A stretch of DNA of 51,539 nucleotides from Candidatus Cloacimonetes bacterium 4572_55 (GCA_002084765.1 NBMB01000008.1:1-51539), one strand, 5' to 3'. Shown: positions 37,134 through 46,967, counted from the first letter of the stretch. Notes: generated by a model not told the origin, from the sequence alone. A program made the numbers and translations.

Positions 37134-37734
37134 AATACTTCAAGTCCTTCCAATTTAGAATTTAAAAAAAAATAAAAGATTTAAATTAATCATCTATATA
37201 TATATTACATACAAATAACTTTTCGTCTAATATATATATGGTCTTGCTGTCTTAGCGGCCAGATTCATCTCACCAGATCAGACTCTTTACATAGATAAGC
37301 CAATCAAGCGAATACAAGATGTGACTTTTCATTTTTATTCGCAAGGAAAATTTGGATCATCCGATAGAATCAAAAAAAGTTACGCTGAGAAACGTTCCCA
37401 ATCGCCTTATCCTAGATTATTCGTCATCACGGAAATCGGTCCGCAGATTACGCAGATTATCGGTCCGCAGATTGCGCAGATTATCGCAGATTAAGAATGG
37501 ATAATTAAAGAATTATATCTTTTTTGCCAAATTTTCTTCAGGAAAACTGGCGCATTTTACATACGAATGAAAAATCGGCTAAGAAATATTCTTTTTCATA
37601 TTCGACATTTTTTTTATTGTGTTATCAAATATCCAATGTTATATTTGAAGTATAATTTTAAGTAGTCCCGTATGGCTTTCGACAATGGCACATTGCCGTT
37701 TTAATAAATTTATTAGGAGATCTTGGGAGAAATT
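37134..37734. other. Divergent intergenic region upstream of the phosphate cluster and creD
   Basis: This 601-bp spacer contains promoters for both directions and no gene that I can see. Two alternating AT boxes, CTATATATATATATTA (around 37193-37208) and CTAATATATATATGG (around 37228-37242), lie 60-110 bp upstream of the cluster start. A full copy of the dispersed repeat occupies 37416-37560. Confidence 0.5.
37416..37560 (+). repeat. Longest dispersed repeat copy
   Basis: It starts ATTATTCGTCATCACGGAAA, has three partial iterations of CCGCAGATTRCGCAGATTAT, then the GATAATTAAAGAATTATATC block, and ends CAGGAAAACTGGCGCATTTT. The copy at 15781-15888 is nearly the same in the opposite orientation. 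Confidence 0.88.
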
Positions 37735-39069
37735 ATGAATAAGCAAGATACATTAAAGAAAATAGGCGATTTCATTCGAAATTCCGCAACAATAAAAATT
37801 TTATCCATTGGCCTGTTGGTCATTGTCCTTTTAATTCCCACATTAATGATTTCGTCCCTGATGAGGGAAAGGGAATCAAGAAGAGACTCTGTAGTTCAAG
37901 AAATTAACCAGAAATGGGGAAACAGTCAAACTATTACAGGTCCATTTTTTACAGTGCCATTTAAATATTTCTACAAAGACGAAAATAATGAGTTAAAATT
38001 TAATATTAACTACCTTCATATCCTACCAGAAAAAATAGACATTTCTGGGGAAATTGACCCGGAAATCAGATATAGAAGTATTTATGAAGCTGTTTTGTAT
38101 AACACGCAAATCAATATAAACGGCAATTTTAAAATTCCTGTGCTTAGCCAGTCTCACATCGACCCAGAAAATGTGCTTTGGGAAAAAGCTATATTTTCTA
38201 TTGGCATTACAGATATGAGAGGAATCCGAGAAAATATAATTATTAACTTTAATGGAGAGAATTATAAGGCAAGCCCTGGATTAAAAACAATGGATATCGC
38301 TTCATCAGGAATACAGTGTGTTATTCCGCTGTCGCCAACAAAAAATAGCAATGCGTTTTCCTTGGGACTCAACTTGAATGGTAGTGAACAAATTCATTTT
38401 ATCCCAGTAGGTGAAACAACTCGCGTCAACCTTATATCAACCTGGTCTTCGCCAAGCTTCAACGGCTCGTTCCTTCCATCCGTTAGAGAGATTACGGATA
38501 AAGGCTTTTCGGCTGATTGGAATATCCTCCACTTAAATAGAAACTTCCCTCAATTTTGGGAAGGAAATTACTATAAAGTCAATGAATCTTCCTTTGGGCT
38601 AAAATTACTCATCACTGCGGATATATATCAAAAATCCATTAGGATATCCAAATATGCTTTAATGTTTATTGTTTTCACATTTTCTGCTTTTTTCTTTTCA
38701 GAAATTATCAACAAAAAAAGAGTTCATCCAATCCAGTATATTTTAATTGGGTTAGCCATTATCTTATTTTATGTTCTACTTCTTTCAATTTCTGAGCATT
38801 TAAATTTCGATTACGCTTATATTTTGTCGGCAGTTGCGATAACCGCCATCATAACCTGCTACTCTAAGGGTATTCTAAAAAGCAATTATTTCACATTAAC
38901 CGTCTGCGGCATATTGATTATCCTATACGCATATTTATACATTGTTCTTCAACTTGAAGATTACGCCTTGATTATGGGCAGTATTGGACTATTTGTCGTA
39001 TTAACCACAGTAATGTATATTACCCGAGAGATCGACTGGTATTCTTTGGACAGAGATCAACCCCAATAA
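37735..39069 (+). CDS. creD: CreD-family inner membrane protein
   Basis: The 444-residue protein has one N-terminal transmembrane segment (ILSIGLLVIVLLIPTLMISS), a ~290-residue periplasmic part with the family motif ITGPFFTVPF, and a C-terminal group of five to six transmembrane segments. This is the CreD layout. In enteric bacteria creD belongs to the CreBC regulon; no creBC genes are visible here and the molecular function is not known. The frame begins at TTG 37723, but ATG 37735 follows GGGAGA and is preferred. The coding sequence is more AT-rich than most neighbours. Confidence 0.85.
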   Translation: MNKQDTLKKIGDFIRNSATIKILSIGLLVIVLLIPTLMISSLMRERESRRDSVVQEINQKWGNSQTITGPFFTVPFKYFYKDENNELKFNINYLHILPEKIDISGEIDPEIRYRSIYEAVLYNTQININGNFKIPVLSQSHIDPENVLWEKAIFSIGITDMRGIRENIIINFNGENYKASPGLKTMDIASSGIQCVIPLSPTKNSNAFSLGLNLNGSEQIHFIPVGETTRVNLISTWSSPSFNGSFLPSVREITDKGFSADWNILHLNRNFPQFWEGNYYKVNESSFGLKLLITADIYQKSIRISKYALMFIVFTFSAFFFSEIINKKRVHPIQYILIGLAIILFYVLLLSISEHLNFDYAYILSAVAITAIITCYSKGILKSNYFTLTVCGILIILYAYLYIVLQLEDYALIMGSIGLFVVLTTVMYITREIDWYSLDRDQPQ

Positions 39070-39136
39070 AAATCGTATCCGCTCCAAATGACTCTGCACA
39101 CCCACTCCGATAGCCTCCGATAGCATTGACCTGCGG

Positions 39137-39170
39137 AAACCCTAAGGATCTTTAAAGATCCTTAGGGTTT
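39137..39170. terminator. Perfect 34-bp palindrome after creD
   Basis: AAACCCTAAGGATCTTT is followed directly by its reverse complement. It could act as a terminator for creD, although only A-rich sequence follows on the plus strand. Its outer part (AAACCCTAAGG) is close to the arms of the terminator at 48168-48199. Confidence 0.55.
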
Positions 39171-39221
39171 AAAAACAAATAAATATCTGATGGTCGTACT
39201 AAAAAACACTTCTGGACTCGG

Positions 39222-39290
39222 TATAACTCTTTAATTATCAATTATTAATCAGCGTAATCTGCGGATCGAACTCCATGATAGTGAAAAAGT
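39222..39290 (-). repeat. Dispersed repeat copy
   Basis: TATAACTCTTTAATTATCAA followed by AGCGTAATCTGCGGATCGA is the reverse orientation of the family core. Confidence 0.75.
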
Positions 39291-39545
39291 GAGAGATTTT
39301 ATATTTATCATTTGACTTTTGGCACAATATCAGTGATATTTTTAATGGCGTTCCAAATGCGCTTTGGAATGTGGATGAACATATTCAGTTTTTGAAAATT
39401 TTTATATAAATTTTATATAGAGTGGACTCATAATAGACGAGCAGCAGTCCATTAATATCTACTTAAAAGGTTACTTAACATGATAATTATCAAGATATTA
39501 TTGGTCAAGCGTTAGAGAAAGATTGTCCGCTATCGGGAGTGAAAT

Positions 39546-42500
39546 ATGTTATTGGGAAATATAACACGGAGAGCCGTGAATTATCGGTATCTCGTTCTTA
39601 TGCTATTTGCCATTCTCATTCATAGCGTCATAGCCGAATCGGAACCGCGGAAGCCTGGCTTGCCATATATCAAAAACTATACCCCGAAAGAGTATGGCGC
39701 GCAGCCTAAGAACTCAGCGATTGTCCAAGATAAAAGAGGCGTGATGTACTTCGGGAATGAAGATGGGATTTTGGAGTACGACGGCGTCGAGTGGCGGCTG
39801 ATTCGCACAAAAAATCATACAATTGTTCGCTCATTGGATATTGACGACGACAGCGGGACCATTTATGCTGGAGCGGAAGGTGAATTTGGCTATCTGTCTC
39901 CAAATAACGTCGGAGAATTGCACTTTATCTCTCTCATATCAAAGGTGCCTTCCGAGAATCGTGTGTTCGGCGACGTGTGGCAGACGCTGGCGACATCCCA
40001 CGGCATCTATTTTCGATCAGAGAAATATCTCTTCTGTTGGAAAAATAATGAGATAAAAGTCTGGGAGCCGGTCAACCGATTTCATAGCGCGTTCGTGGTA
40101 AAGGATCGATTTTTTGTCCGTCAATGGGAAGTGGGATTGATGGAGATGATCGGGGAGCAACTGACGCTTGTTCCCGATGGAGAGATGTTCTCGGATGAGC
40201 GTGTCTATGCGATGTTGCTTTACGAACCGGCTGACTCGGAGGCTGACCCGGATAGCGTTTCTGAAATTCTGATCGGCTCACGGTCGCAAGGGCTTTTTTT
40301 GCTTGATAACGAGTCGATCCGCAGTTTCCCCACAGACGTCGATCAACTGCTGATCGACAGCCAGATTTATCACGGCTCTTCCATCTCCTCTTCCACCTCC
40401 GAGAGACTATTCGCATTTGCCACCCAAAAGGGCGGGGTAATCATAATTAATCGTCAAGGGAACCTGTGGCAAGTGATAGATCAGACAACCGGTTTGCAGA
40501 ACAACTTTATCCGATTTATCTATCAGGATAAACAGGGCGGCATTTGGCTGGCGTTGGAAAATGGAATTTCTCGCATCCGAATGGTTTCCGCGGTCTCAAT
40601 TTTTGACGATCGATTCGGATTGCCCGGAGTTCCCAGATCTATGGCCAGGCATAAAGGTAAACTTTATACCGCCACACCAAAAGGCGTGTTTTATTTTTTT
40701 CAATCTCACGGCGGATCCCAAGCGTCGTTTCGTCAAGTCGATGGAATCAAGAGCCAGTGCCGCAGTATGCTATCGATTGGAGACCGGCTGCTTTTGGCCA
40801 CTGACGACGGCGTTTTCCAAATCCATAAAGGAGACCCTGAGTTTTTCACCCTTGAGGAGGATTCCAAAAATTTTGGGCGATACGCGCTATGCCTGCATCA
40901 TTCTCGGATAGACGATAGTCGGTTATTTATTGGTCTGCGGGACGGATTTGTCACCATGAAACGCATCGGCGGAGAATGGGAGGATCTCGGACGGATTAAC
41001 GGCATTAGCGAACGTATCGAAAGCATCGGTCAGGATAAAGATGGCAGAATTTGGCTCGGCACTCGGTATCAGGGAGTAATCAGCGTCCATTTTTTCTCAG
41101 GGTATCATATTAATCCTCGGATCCGTCGCTACAATTCGGAGAAAGGCTTACCCGAAGGAGAAATCGTTGTCAGAACTCTTAACGATCGTACTGTCTTTTC
41201 CACAACAGAAGGTCTTTATCGCTATGATCCGGTAAAAGACCGGATGACGCCCGATTTTTCTCTCGGCGAGGAAGTCGTCAAACATTTCAAGAGTTCCAAA
41301 AATGCGATGATCGTGGCTTCCGACAGTCGGGGAGACGCGTGGATCAATTGCGCCGGGGATATGGGTATCGCCCGGTATAAAACAGACGGCTCGTATCGAT
41401 GGGAAAAAAAGCAGTTGCTCCAGGTTTCCGACGCGGACGTTCATCTCATATTTCCGGAAGAGGTTGGCGGTCAACAGACTATCTGGTTCGCAAGTTCCAA
41501 AGGACTAATTCGGTATGACCCATCCGGTGAGAAAAGCTCGGACTATCAATTCAACGTCTTAATTCGGCAGATGATCGTGAACAGCGATTCGCTTCTGTAT
41601 GGCGGGTATGGCAAGATCACCAACTATACTCGGTCCCGAGTGTCAGAGAATGGCACAGACGCGCTGAGCTCGAGATATACCGTATTTTCTCATAGAAAAA
41701 ACGCGCTGCGTTTCCATTATGCGATACTCGATTTTGACCAGGAAAGCGCAAACCAATACCAATTCCGGATGATAGGATTGAGCAACTCCTGGTCCAATTG
41801 GTCTCGGGAGACCCGCAACGAATATACCAATCTTTCTGAAGGTATGTATTGCTTCCAAGTGAAAGGGATGAATCTATATGGAGACGAAAGCAAAGAATCT
41901 ATCTTTATGTTCCGGATATTACCGCCCTGGTATCGAACCTGGTGGGCTTACACTTTATATGGCTTATCTGGAATCTGGCTTTTTTTCTCCTCCATTTTAG
42001 GATATGGACGCTATCAATCCATTAGACAGAAAAAAGTATTGGCGGCTAAACAGAAAGAGTTAGAAAAAGAGAAGTTGGCGGCAAGAAATCTCCAAAAGGT
42101 CAATGATCGCATGCGGCAGTTGGACGCTATCAAGGACGAATTCCTCGCGAACACGTCCCACGAACTGCGCACTCCTTTGAATGGTATCATCGGATTAGCA
42201 GAGTCGCTCGTAGAAGGCGCTACCGGAGAATTGAACGCGCTCACAAAAGAAAACTTGCGGATGATTGTGAGCAGCGGCAGACGTTTATCCACTCTTATCA
42301 ACGACATACTTGATTTTTCAAAATTAAAAAACAGGAACCTGGTTCTTAAGAAAAGACCTATCGATATGTGCCAGATCGCCAATGTGGTGCTGACGTTAAG
42401 CAAGTCTTTAATCGCTGGAAAGGAACTGAAATTGACAAATTGTATTCCAAAAGATCTGCCTCCAGCGGAATGCGATGAAAACCGGATACAACAAATTATG

Positions 42501-44258
42501 TATAACCTGGTCGGCAACGCGATCAAATTTACCGAATCTGGCGGGTCCGTCGAGGTGAATGGGTCAGCAGATTCTGAAACTCAGATGTTGACTATATCGG
42601 TGAGCGATACCGGAATCGGCATTCCAGAAGAGAAGCATGAGCTGATTTTCCAGTCATTCGAGCAGGGCGACGGATCGACTGCAAGACAATATGGCGGCAC
42701 CGGTCTCGGTCTTGCCGTGACAAAACAATTGGTGGAGCTACACGGCGGTATCGTTTCTATGGAATCCGAGGTCGATGTCGGATCGACTTTCTCCTTTACC
42801 CTGCCTATCAGCGACAAGTCGCTGGATGCGGAGCAATTAGAGTTGGTTCAATCGACCGCCTCTTTTGGCTCCGAAGAAGAGGATATTGAGGACGACGAGA
42901 CGTTAGACGCTATTCCAGAGTTGGAAATCGAAGAATCTCCGCCAGTTTCTGAGGGTATTCATAGCGACGCCGAGAAAAAGCCGAAGAAAAAAGATCAAAA
43001 TGGAGATAGCCAACAGACATATCACGTCTTGGTGGTTGACGACGAGCCTGTAAATCTACAAGTTATCTCAAATTTTCTATCGCTTAAAAATTATAAAATT
43101 ACCCGCGCGTTAAACGGCATTGAGGCTTTGAAACATTTTGAAAATGATGCCAAATTTGACCTGGTTTTGTTAGACGTGATGATGCCGCACATGTCCGGTT
43201 ATGAGGTCTGCGAAAGAATTCGGGATATGTTCCCGGCTTCCACATTGCCGATTATTCTACTCACCGCCAAAAATCAGATTTCCGATCTGGTAACGGGATT
43301 CAGTTCCGGAGCCAATGATTATCTGACCAAACCTTTTTCCAAAAATGAGCTGATGGCTCGCATGGACACGCACCTCTCGCTATCCCGAATCAATCGAGCA
43401 TCCAGCCGTTTTGTTCCTTCGGAATTTCTCAAATTTTTGCAAAAAGAGAGCCTGGTCGAGGTAAAATTAGGGGATCAAGTCCAGCGGGAGATGACGATCC
43501 TTTTTTCTGATATTCGCTCTTTTACCACGCTTTCGGAAAGTATGACGCCGGAAGAAAATTTCACTTTTATCAACGAATATCTGAGCTTGATGGAGCCTCA
43601 TATTATTGATAATCATGGGTTTATCGATAAGTATATTGGCGATGCTATCATGGCACTATTCGGTCGGTCCGCAGACGACGGCGTCGAAGCCGCTGTCGGA
43701 ATGTTAAACACACTGGATGATTATAATCGGGATCAGATCAAGGCAGGGGGGCAACAGATCAAGATTGGAGTGGGACTGAATACCGGTATGCTTATGTTGG
43801 GAACGGTTGGAGGCAATAACCGTATGGATGGCACGGTCATCAGCGACGCGGTCAATTTGGCGTCTCGCATCGAGGGGATGACAAAAATGTACGGTGCCGC
43901 CATTCTCATCAGCGATCAAACTCTCTCAAAGCTGGAAGATCCGAAGAAATATACCACGCGCATCATCGACAGAGTCAAAGTGAAGGGGAAAAACGAGCCG
44001 ATCACAGTTTATGAGGTGATTGACGGCGATCCTATCGAGATTCGAGAGATAAAAGCCGGCTTGAGGACCGTCTTTGCAGACGCTTGGGACCTCTATTGCC
44101 ACGGCGAATTCGAAGACGCTTTGACGCTCTTTAATCTCTGCTACAACAAATTCCCAGAGGATAAACCCACCCAGATATATATCGAGCGCTGCGAGCATTT
44201 GATCGAAATCGGGAAGCCGGACGATTGGGACGGCGTCATGACCCTCACGTCAAAATAA
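39546..44258 (+). CDS. Propeller-sensor hybrid histidine kinase with receiver and class III adenylate cyclase
   Basis: This 1,570-residue receptor has an N-terminal signal (VLMLFAILIHSVIA) and a two-component-regulator propeller (~40-700), then a Y_Y_Y-type Ig domain (~724-790), one transmembrane helix (~799-824) and a coiled stretch. Next come HisKA with His872 in SHELRTPLN, HATPase_c with the DTGIGIP and GTGLGL motifs, an acidic linker (~1112-1157), a receiver with Asp1210 in LLDVMMP, and a class III cyclase (~1310-1500). The cyclase keeps both metal Asp residues (1322 in FSDIRSF, 1366 in KYIGDAIM), the Lys of KYIGD, and the N and R of VNLASRIE, so adenylate cyclase activity is predicted. 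No separate response regulator is adjacent. An ATCGGGAGTG site precedes the ATG. An external signal probably controls cAMP output through phosphorelay. Confidence 0.92.
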   Translation: MLLGNITRRAVNYRYLVLMLFAILIHSVIAESEPRKPGLPYIKNYTPKEYGAQPKNSAIVQDKRGVMYFGNEDGILEYDGVEWRLIRTKNHTIVRSLDIDDDSGTIYAGAEGEFGYLSPNNVGELHFISLISKVPSENRVFGDVWQTLATSHGIYFRSEKYLFCWKNNEIKVWEPVNRFHSAFVVKDRFFVRQWEVGLMEMIGEQLTLVPDGEMFSDERVYAMLLYEPADSEADPDSVSEILIGSRSQGLFLLDNESIRSFPTDVDQLLIDSQIYHGSSISSSTSERLFAFATQKGGVIIINRQGNLWQVIDQTTGLQNNFIRFIYQDKQGGIWLALENGISRIRMVSAVSIFDDRFGLPGVPRSMARHKGKLYTATPKGVFYFFQSHGGSQASFRQVDGIKSQCRSMLSIGDRLLLATDDGVFQIHKGDPEFFTLEEDSKNFGRYALCLHHSRIDDSRLFIGLRDGFVTMKRIGGEWEDLGRINGISERIESIGQDKDGRIWLGTRYQGVISVHFFSGYHINPRIRRYNSEKGLPEGEIVVRTLNDRTVFSTTEGLYRYDPVKDRMTPDFSLGEEVVKHFKSSKNAMIVASDSRGDAWINCAGDMGIARYKTDGSYRWEKKQLLQVSDADVHLIFPEEVGGQQTIWFASSKGLIRYDPSGEKSSDYQFNVLIRQMIVNSDSLLYGGYGKITNYTRSRVSENGTDALSSRYTVFSHRKNALRFHYAILDFDQESANQYQFRMIGLSNSWSNWSRETRNEYTNLSEGMYCFQVKGMNLYGDESKESIFMFRILPPWYRTWWAYTLYGLSGIWLFFSSILGYGRYQSIRQKKVLAAKQKELEKEKLAARNLQKVNDRMRQLDAIKDEFLANTSHELRTPLNGIIGLAESLVEGATGELNALTKENLRMIVSSGRRLSTLINDILDFSKLKNRNLVLKKRPIDMCQIANVVLTLSKSLIAGKELKLTNCIPKDLPPAECDENRIQQIMYNLVGNAIKFTESGGSVEVNGSADSETQMLTISVSDTGIGIPEEKHELIFQSFEQGDGSTARQYGGTGLGLAVTKQLVELHGGIVSMESEVDVGSTFSFTLPISDKSLDAEQLELVQSTASFGSEEEDIEDDETLDAIPELEIEESPPVSEGIHSDAEKKPKKKDQNGDSQQTYHVLVVDDEPVNLQVISNFLSLKNYKITRALNGIEALKHFENDAKFDLVLLDVMMPHMSGYEVCERIRDMFPASTLPIILLTAKNQISDLVTGFSSGANDYLTKPFSKNELMARMDTHLSLSRINRASSRFVPSEFLKFLQKESLVEVKLGDQVQREMTILFSDIRSFTTLSESMTPEENFTFINEYLSLMEPHIIDNHGFIDKYIGDAIMALFGRSADDGVEAAVGMLNTLDDYNRDQIKAGGQQIKIGVGLNTGMLMLGTVGGNNRMDGTVISDAVNLASRIEGMTKMYGAAILISDQTLSKLEDPKKYTTRIIDRVKVKGKNEPITVYEVIDGDPIEIREIKAGLRTVFADAWDLYCHGEFEDALTLFNLCYNKFPEDKPTQIYIERCEHLIEIGKPDDWDGVMTLTSK

Positions 44259-44264
44259 CCTACG

Positions 44265-44303
44265 TTAATCAACGCAATCTGCGGATTCTTCTGTGGATTC
44301 TTC
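44265..44303 (-). repeat. Short dispersed-repeat fragment before kdsC
   Basis: AATCAACGCAATCTGCGGA resembles the reverse core of the family and fills the spacer before kdsC. Confidence 0.5.
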
Positions 44304-44325
44304 GAATGGAGGATATTTCGTACAC

Positions 44326-45027
44326 ATGGAAACAATCGGATATCAGACAAAAAAAGTTCGCAATGTGACGCAAGCCGCCGAGAATATCAAGTTGATCGGG
44401 CTGGATGTGGACGGCGTGTTGACAGATGGACGCGTGATCTATGACTCCTTTGGAAATGAGACCAAACAATTTTCTGTTCGAGACGGCGCGGCGATCTATT
44501 ACGCGGGAACCCTGGGATTTATCATAGCCATTATCACAGGTCGAAAATGTCCGGCTGTGGAGCGGAGAGCCGAGGAGCTTCGGGTTCAAGAGGTTCATCA
44601 ACGGGTTTTGCGCAAGTGGTTTTGTATGCAAGAAATTATGAGCCGACATGAAGTCTCGGCGTCTGAAATCGCGTATTTCGGCGATGATCTCATCGATTTA
44701 CAGGTGATGACTCGGATCGGTTTGCCGATCGCTCCCGCAGATGCGGCTCCGGAAGTCAAAGCCATTGCAGGGCTTATAACTGAGTCATGTGGAGGACAAG
44801 GCGCGGTTCGAGAAGGGATCGAATATATTTTAAAGGCGCAAGGACATTGGGATCGAATCGTGGAAGACGCTTGCAATGGGATTTTTTCTTTTGATAGACA
44901 AACTAATAATAAACAAACTAATAATAAACAAACTAATAATAAACAAACTAATAATAAACAAACTAATAATAAACAAACTAATAATAAACAAACAGAAAAG
45001 GACGCGCGTTCTGATGACGAGATATGA
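44326..45027 (+). CDS. kdsC: KDO-8-phosphate phosphatase with repeat-encoded tail
   Basis: KdsC removes phosphate from KDO 8-phosphate in lipopolysaccharide core synthesis. The HAD motif is LDVDGVLTDG with nucleophile Asp27 and Asp29, followed by the ITGRKCPAVERRAEEL segment and FGDDLIDLQVM. The frame begins at GTG 44293, but ATG 44326 gives a normal N-terminus with GGAGG upstream at longer than usual spacing. After the conserved domain (~res 185) the frame continues through six copies of QTNNK before ending 14 bases inside kdsD. The extension of about 45 residues is unusual for this family. Confidence 0.92.
   Translation: METIGYQTKKVRNVTQAAENIKLIGLDVDGVLTDGRVIYDSFGNETKQFSVRDGAAIYYAGTLGFIIAIITGRKCPAVERRAEELRVQEVHQRVLRKWFCMQEIMSRHEVSASEIAYFGDDLIDLQVMTRIGLPIAPADAAPEVKAIAGLITESCGGQGAVREGIEYILKAQGHWDRIVEDACNGIFSFDRQTNNKQTNNKQTNNKQTNNKQTNNKQTNNKQTEKDARSDDEI
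44898..44993 (+). repeat. Perfect 15-bp tandem repeat at the end of kdsC
   Basis: Six identical units of ACAAACTAATAATAA (44898-44987) are followed by a partial copy to 44993. Each unit is five codons in the kdsC frame (QTNNK), so changes in copy number keep the frame. The array ends 20 bp before the kdsD start. Confidence 0.95.
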
Positions 45028-46027
45028 GAGCATTATTCAAAGCGGTCGGGAGACGGCTCAGATCGAGATGTCCGCGATAAAGCGGCTCGTGGATCAGATT
45101 GGCGATGAGTTTGCCCGCGCGGTGGAGATGATCGCTGAGAATTCGGGACGTGTCATTGTGACTGGAATCGGAAAATCGGGCATTATCGGCAAGAAGATCG
45201 CCGCGACCATGACCAGCTTGGGAACCGCTGCATTTTTTATGCACCCTTCCGAAGGGATTCACGGGGACCTGGGTTTGGTCTCGGAAAAAGAGATGATCAT
45301 AGCGATATCGAAAAGCGGGAAAACTGCAGAGTTGAACCACCTGATTCCCCTATTTCGGCATTACGGCTGCCGGATTATCGCCATGACCGGTAACCTGGAT
45401 TCTCAGTTGGCTCGGATTGCAGACGTGACGCTCCATATCGATATCGAAAAGGAGGCGTGTCCTTTTGATCTCGCGCCGACCTCCAGCACGACAGCCGCGT
45501 TAGTCATGGGAGACGCGCTGGCGATTGCGCTGCTCAAGGAAAAAAATTTCCGCTTGTCCGACTTTGCCCGCAATCATCCAGGGGGCGTAATCGGGAAATC
45601 GCTATTGCGAGTGGGAGACTTGATGCACACCGGAGACGAGGTCCCGATTGTACAGCATGACGCGCGGATGCGAGATGCGCTGCTGGAGATGACTGGGAAG
45701 CGGTTGGGCATGACCGCGGTAGTGGATCCCAGCGGCTGCCTGACCGGCGTGATCACGGACGGGGATCTGCGCCGCTGGCTCTGCCTGGAAAGCGCGGACC
45801 CAGACCGTCCAGCAGATTCTATCATGACGCGGAATCCAAAAGCCGTTGATAAGAAAATACCCGCCCGTGAAGCGATGAAGATCATGGAACAGCACGCGAT
45901 CACTGTTCTTGTTGTCACTGATAGCGGCAACAGTAACGAAATCAGAAAGCGTCCCATAGGCGTGATCCATTTGCATGATCTGGTGAAAAGTGGGATTCGA
46001 TACACTGGAAAGGGATACGCTGAATGA
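45014..46027 (+). CDS. kdsD: Arabinose-5-phosphate isomerase (KpsF/GutQ family)
   Basis: KdsD converts ribulose 5-phosphate to arabinose 5-phosphate, the first precursor of KDO. The 337-residue protein has a SIS domain (TGIGKSGIIGKKIAATMTSL, then SKSGKTAEL) and two C-terminal CBS domains (VGDLMHTGDEVP and IMTRNPKAVDK). ATG 45014 is chosen because upstream extension would read through the kdsC tandem repeat; AAAAGGA lies 11 bases upstream. It overlaps kdsC by 14 bases and lpxL by 4, so the three are one operon. Confidence 0.94.
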   Translation: MTRYESIIQSGRETAQIEMSAIKRLVDQIGDEFARAVEMIAENSGRVIVTGIGKSGIIGKKIAATMTSLGTAAFFMHPSEGIHGDLGLVSEKEMIIAISKSGKTAELNHLIPLFRHYGCRIIAMTGNLDSQLARIADVTLHIDIEKEACPFDLAPTSSTTAALVMGDALAIALLKEKNFRLSDFARNHPGGVIGKSLLRVGDLMHTGDEVPIVQHDARMRDALLEMTGKRLGMTAVVDPSGCLTGVITDGDLRRWLCLESADPDRPADSIMTRNPKAVDKKIPAREAMKIMEQHAITVLVVTDSGNSNEIRKRPIGVIHLHDLVKSGIRYTGKGYAE

Positions 46028-46956
46028 AAAGGCGATTTTTAAAAGCACAACAGCGATGGCTGCAATATATCCTGATCAAAATATTGCTGAAATTGATCGC
46101 GCTGCCGCCTCGAAAAATTGCCCTGAAAATCGCCGCGGTTTTTGGAAGTTTCGCATTTTTGATATTAAAAAAGGATAGAAATCGGTCAATCGACAATCTG
46201 ACGCGGATTTTCGGGAAGGAAAAATCACAAACGGAAATTCAAAAAATCGCCCGGGACTGTTTTGTCCATCTCGCTAAAAATGTCGTGGACGCTGTTCATA
46301 TTCCCGACATGACCTCCGCAGATTTTGACCGGCTGGTTACATCGGACGACTTGATCGATTTTGACGCGGCGGTTAAGCGAGGTAAGGGTCTTGTGGCTCT
46401 GACAGGGCATATCGGAAACTGGGAATTGATGGCGGCTTGGTTTGCGAGCAAGGGATATCCGGTCTCGGTAGTAGGACGTCGTTTGTATGATGAACGCCTG
46501 AACAAGATGCTGATCGAGCTTCGACAGCGATCCGGTGTGAAAAACATCGACAGAGACGATTCTGCCAGAGTGCTGCTCAGGGCGTTGCGAAAGGGAGGGG
46601 TACTTGGCATATTGATCGATCAAGATACAAAGGTGGGGAACGTCAATGTAGATTTTTTTGGAATCCCAGCGAGGACGCCTGTCGGGATCGCTCGCCTGGT
46701 TATAAAAATCGGCGTGGCAGTGATTCCTTTGGGCATTCATCGCCAGGCTGACGAGAGCTATCATATCACGATCAGACCGCATATCCCGGCTGTTATCGAA
46801 GAAAGTGAGGACGAGTCCGAACAGGACGCGCTGGTTCGATTGACTCAGCGATTTAACGAGGAACTCGAGGAGTTGATCCGCCAAGATATCGCTCAGTGGG
46901 TCTGGATGCACCGGCGTTGGCGGTTCGATAATACGAGACAAAATTCGAGCGAGTAA
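46024..46956 (+). CDS. Lipid A biosynthesis acyltransferase (LpxL/HtrB family)
   Basis: The 310-residue inner-membrane-associated protein adds a secondary acyl chain to the KDO-lipid A precursor. The HX4E catalytic motif is HIGNWE (His129, Glu134), preceded by GKGLVALTG. LIDQD and the late WVWMHRRWR motif are typical of the family. The start overlaps the kdsD stop (ATGA). The assignment as LpxL rather than LpxM or a similar acyltransferase is not resolved. With kdsC and kdsD it forms a KDO/lipid A operon. Confidence 0.9.
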   Translation: MKRRFLKAQQRWLQYILIKILLKLIALPPRKIALKIAAVFGSFAFLILKKDRNRSIDNLTRIFGKEKSQTEIQKIARDCFVHLAKNVVDAVHIPDMTSADFDRLVTSDDLIDFDAAVKRGKGLVALTGHIGNWELMAAWFASKGYPVSVVGRRLYDERLNKMLIELRQRSGVKNIDRDDSARVLLRALRKGGVLGILIDQDTKVGNVNVDFFGIPARTPVGIARLVIKIGVAVIPLGIHRQADESYHITIRPHIPAVIEESEDESEQDALVRLTQRFNEELEELIRQDIAQWVWMHRRWRFDNTRQNSSE

Positions 46957-46967
46957 AAATAGTTTTT

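Larger units (their letters stand above)
39070..39545. other. Intergenic region between creD and the kinase-cyclase gene
   Basis: This 476-bp spacer has a perfect palindrome at 39137-39170 and a reverse-orientation dispersed repeat copy at 39222-39290. The region after 39300 is AT-rich and presumably holds the promoter of the receptor gene. No gene or RNA is seen. Confidence 0.5.

Noticed and set aside
44898-44993. Possible CRISPR array
   Set aside because: The units are 15 bp, directly abutting and without spacers, and no cas genes are present. It is a simple tandem repeat.
44876-45013. Upstream start for kdsD reading LIINK repeats
   Set aside because: The extra N-terminus is just the kdsC tandem repeat read in another frame; ATG 45014 gives a normal KdsD start.
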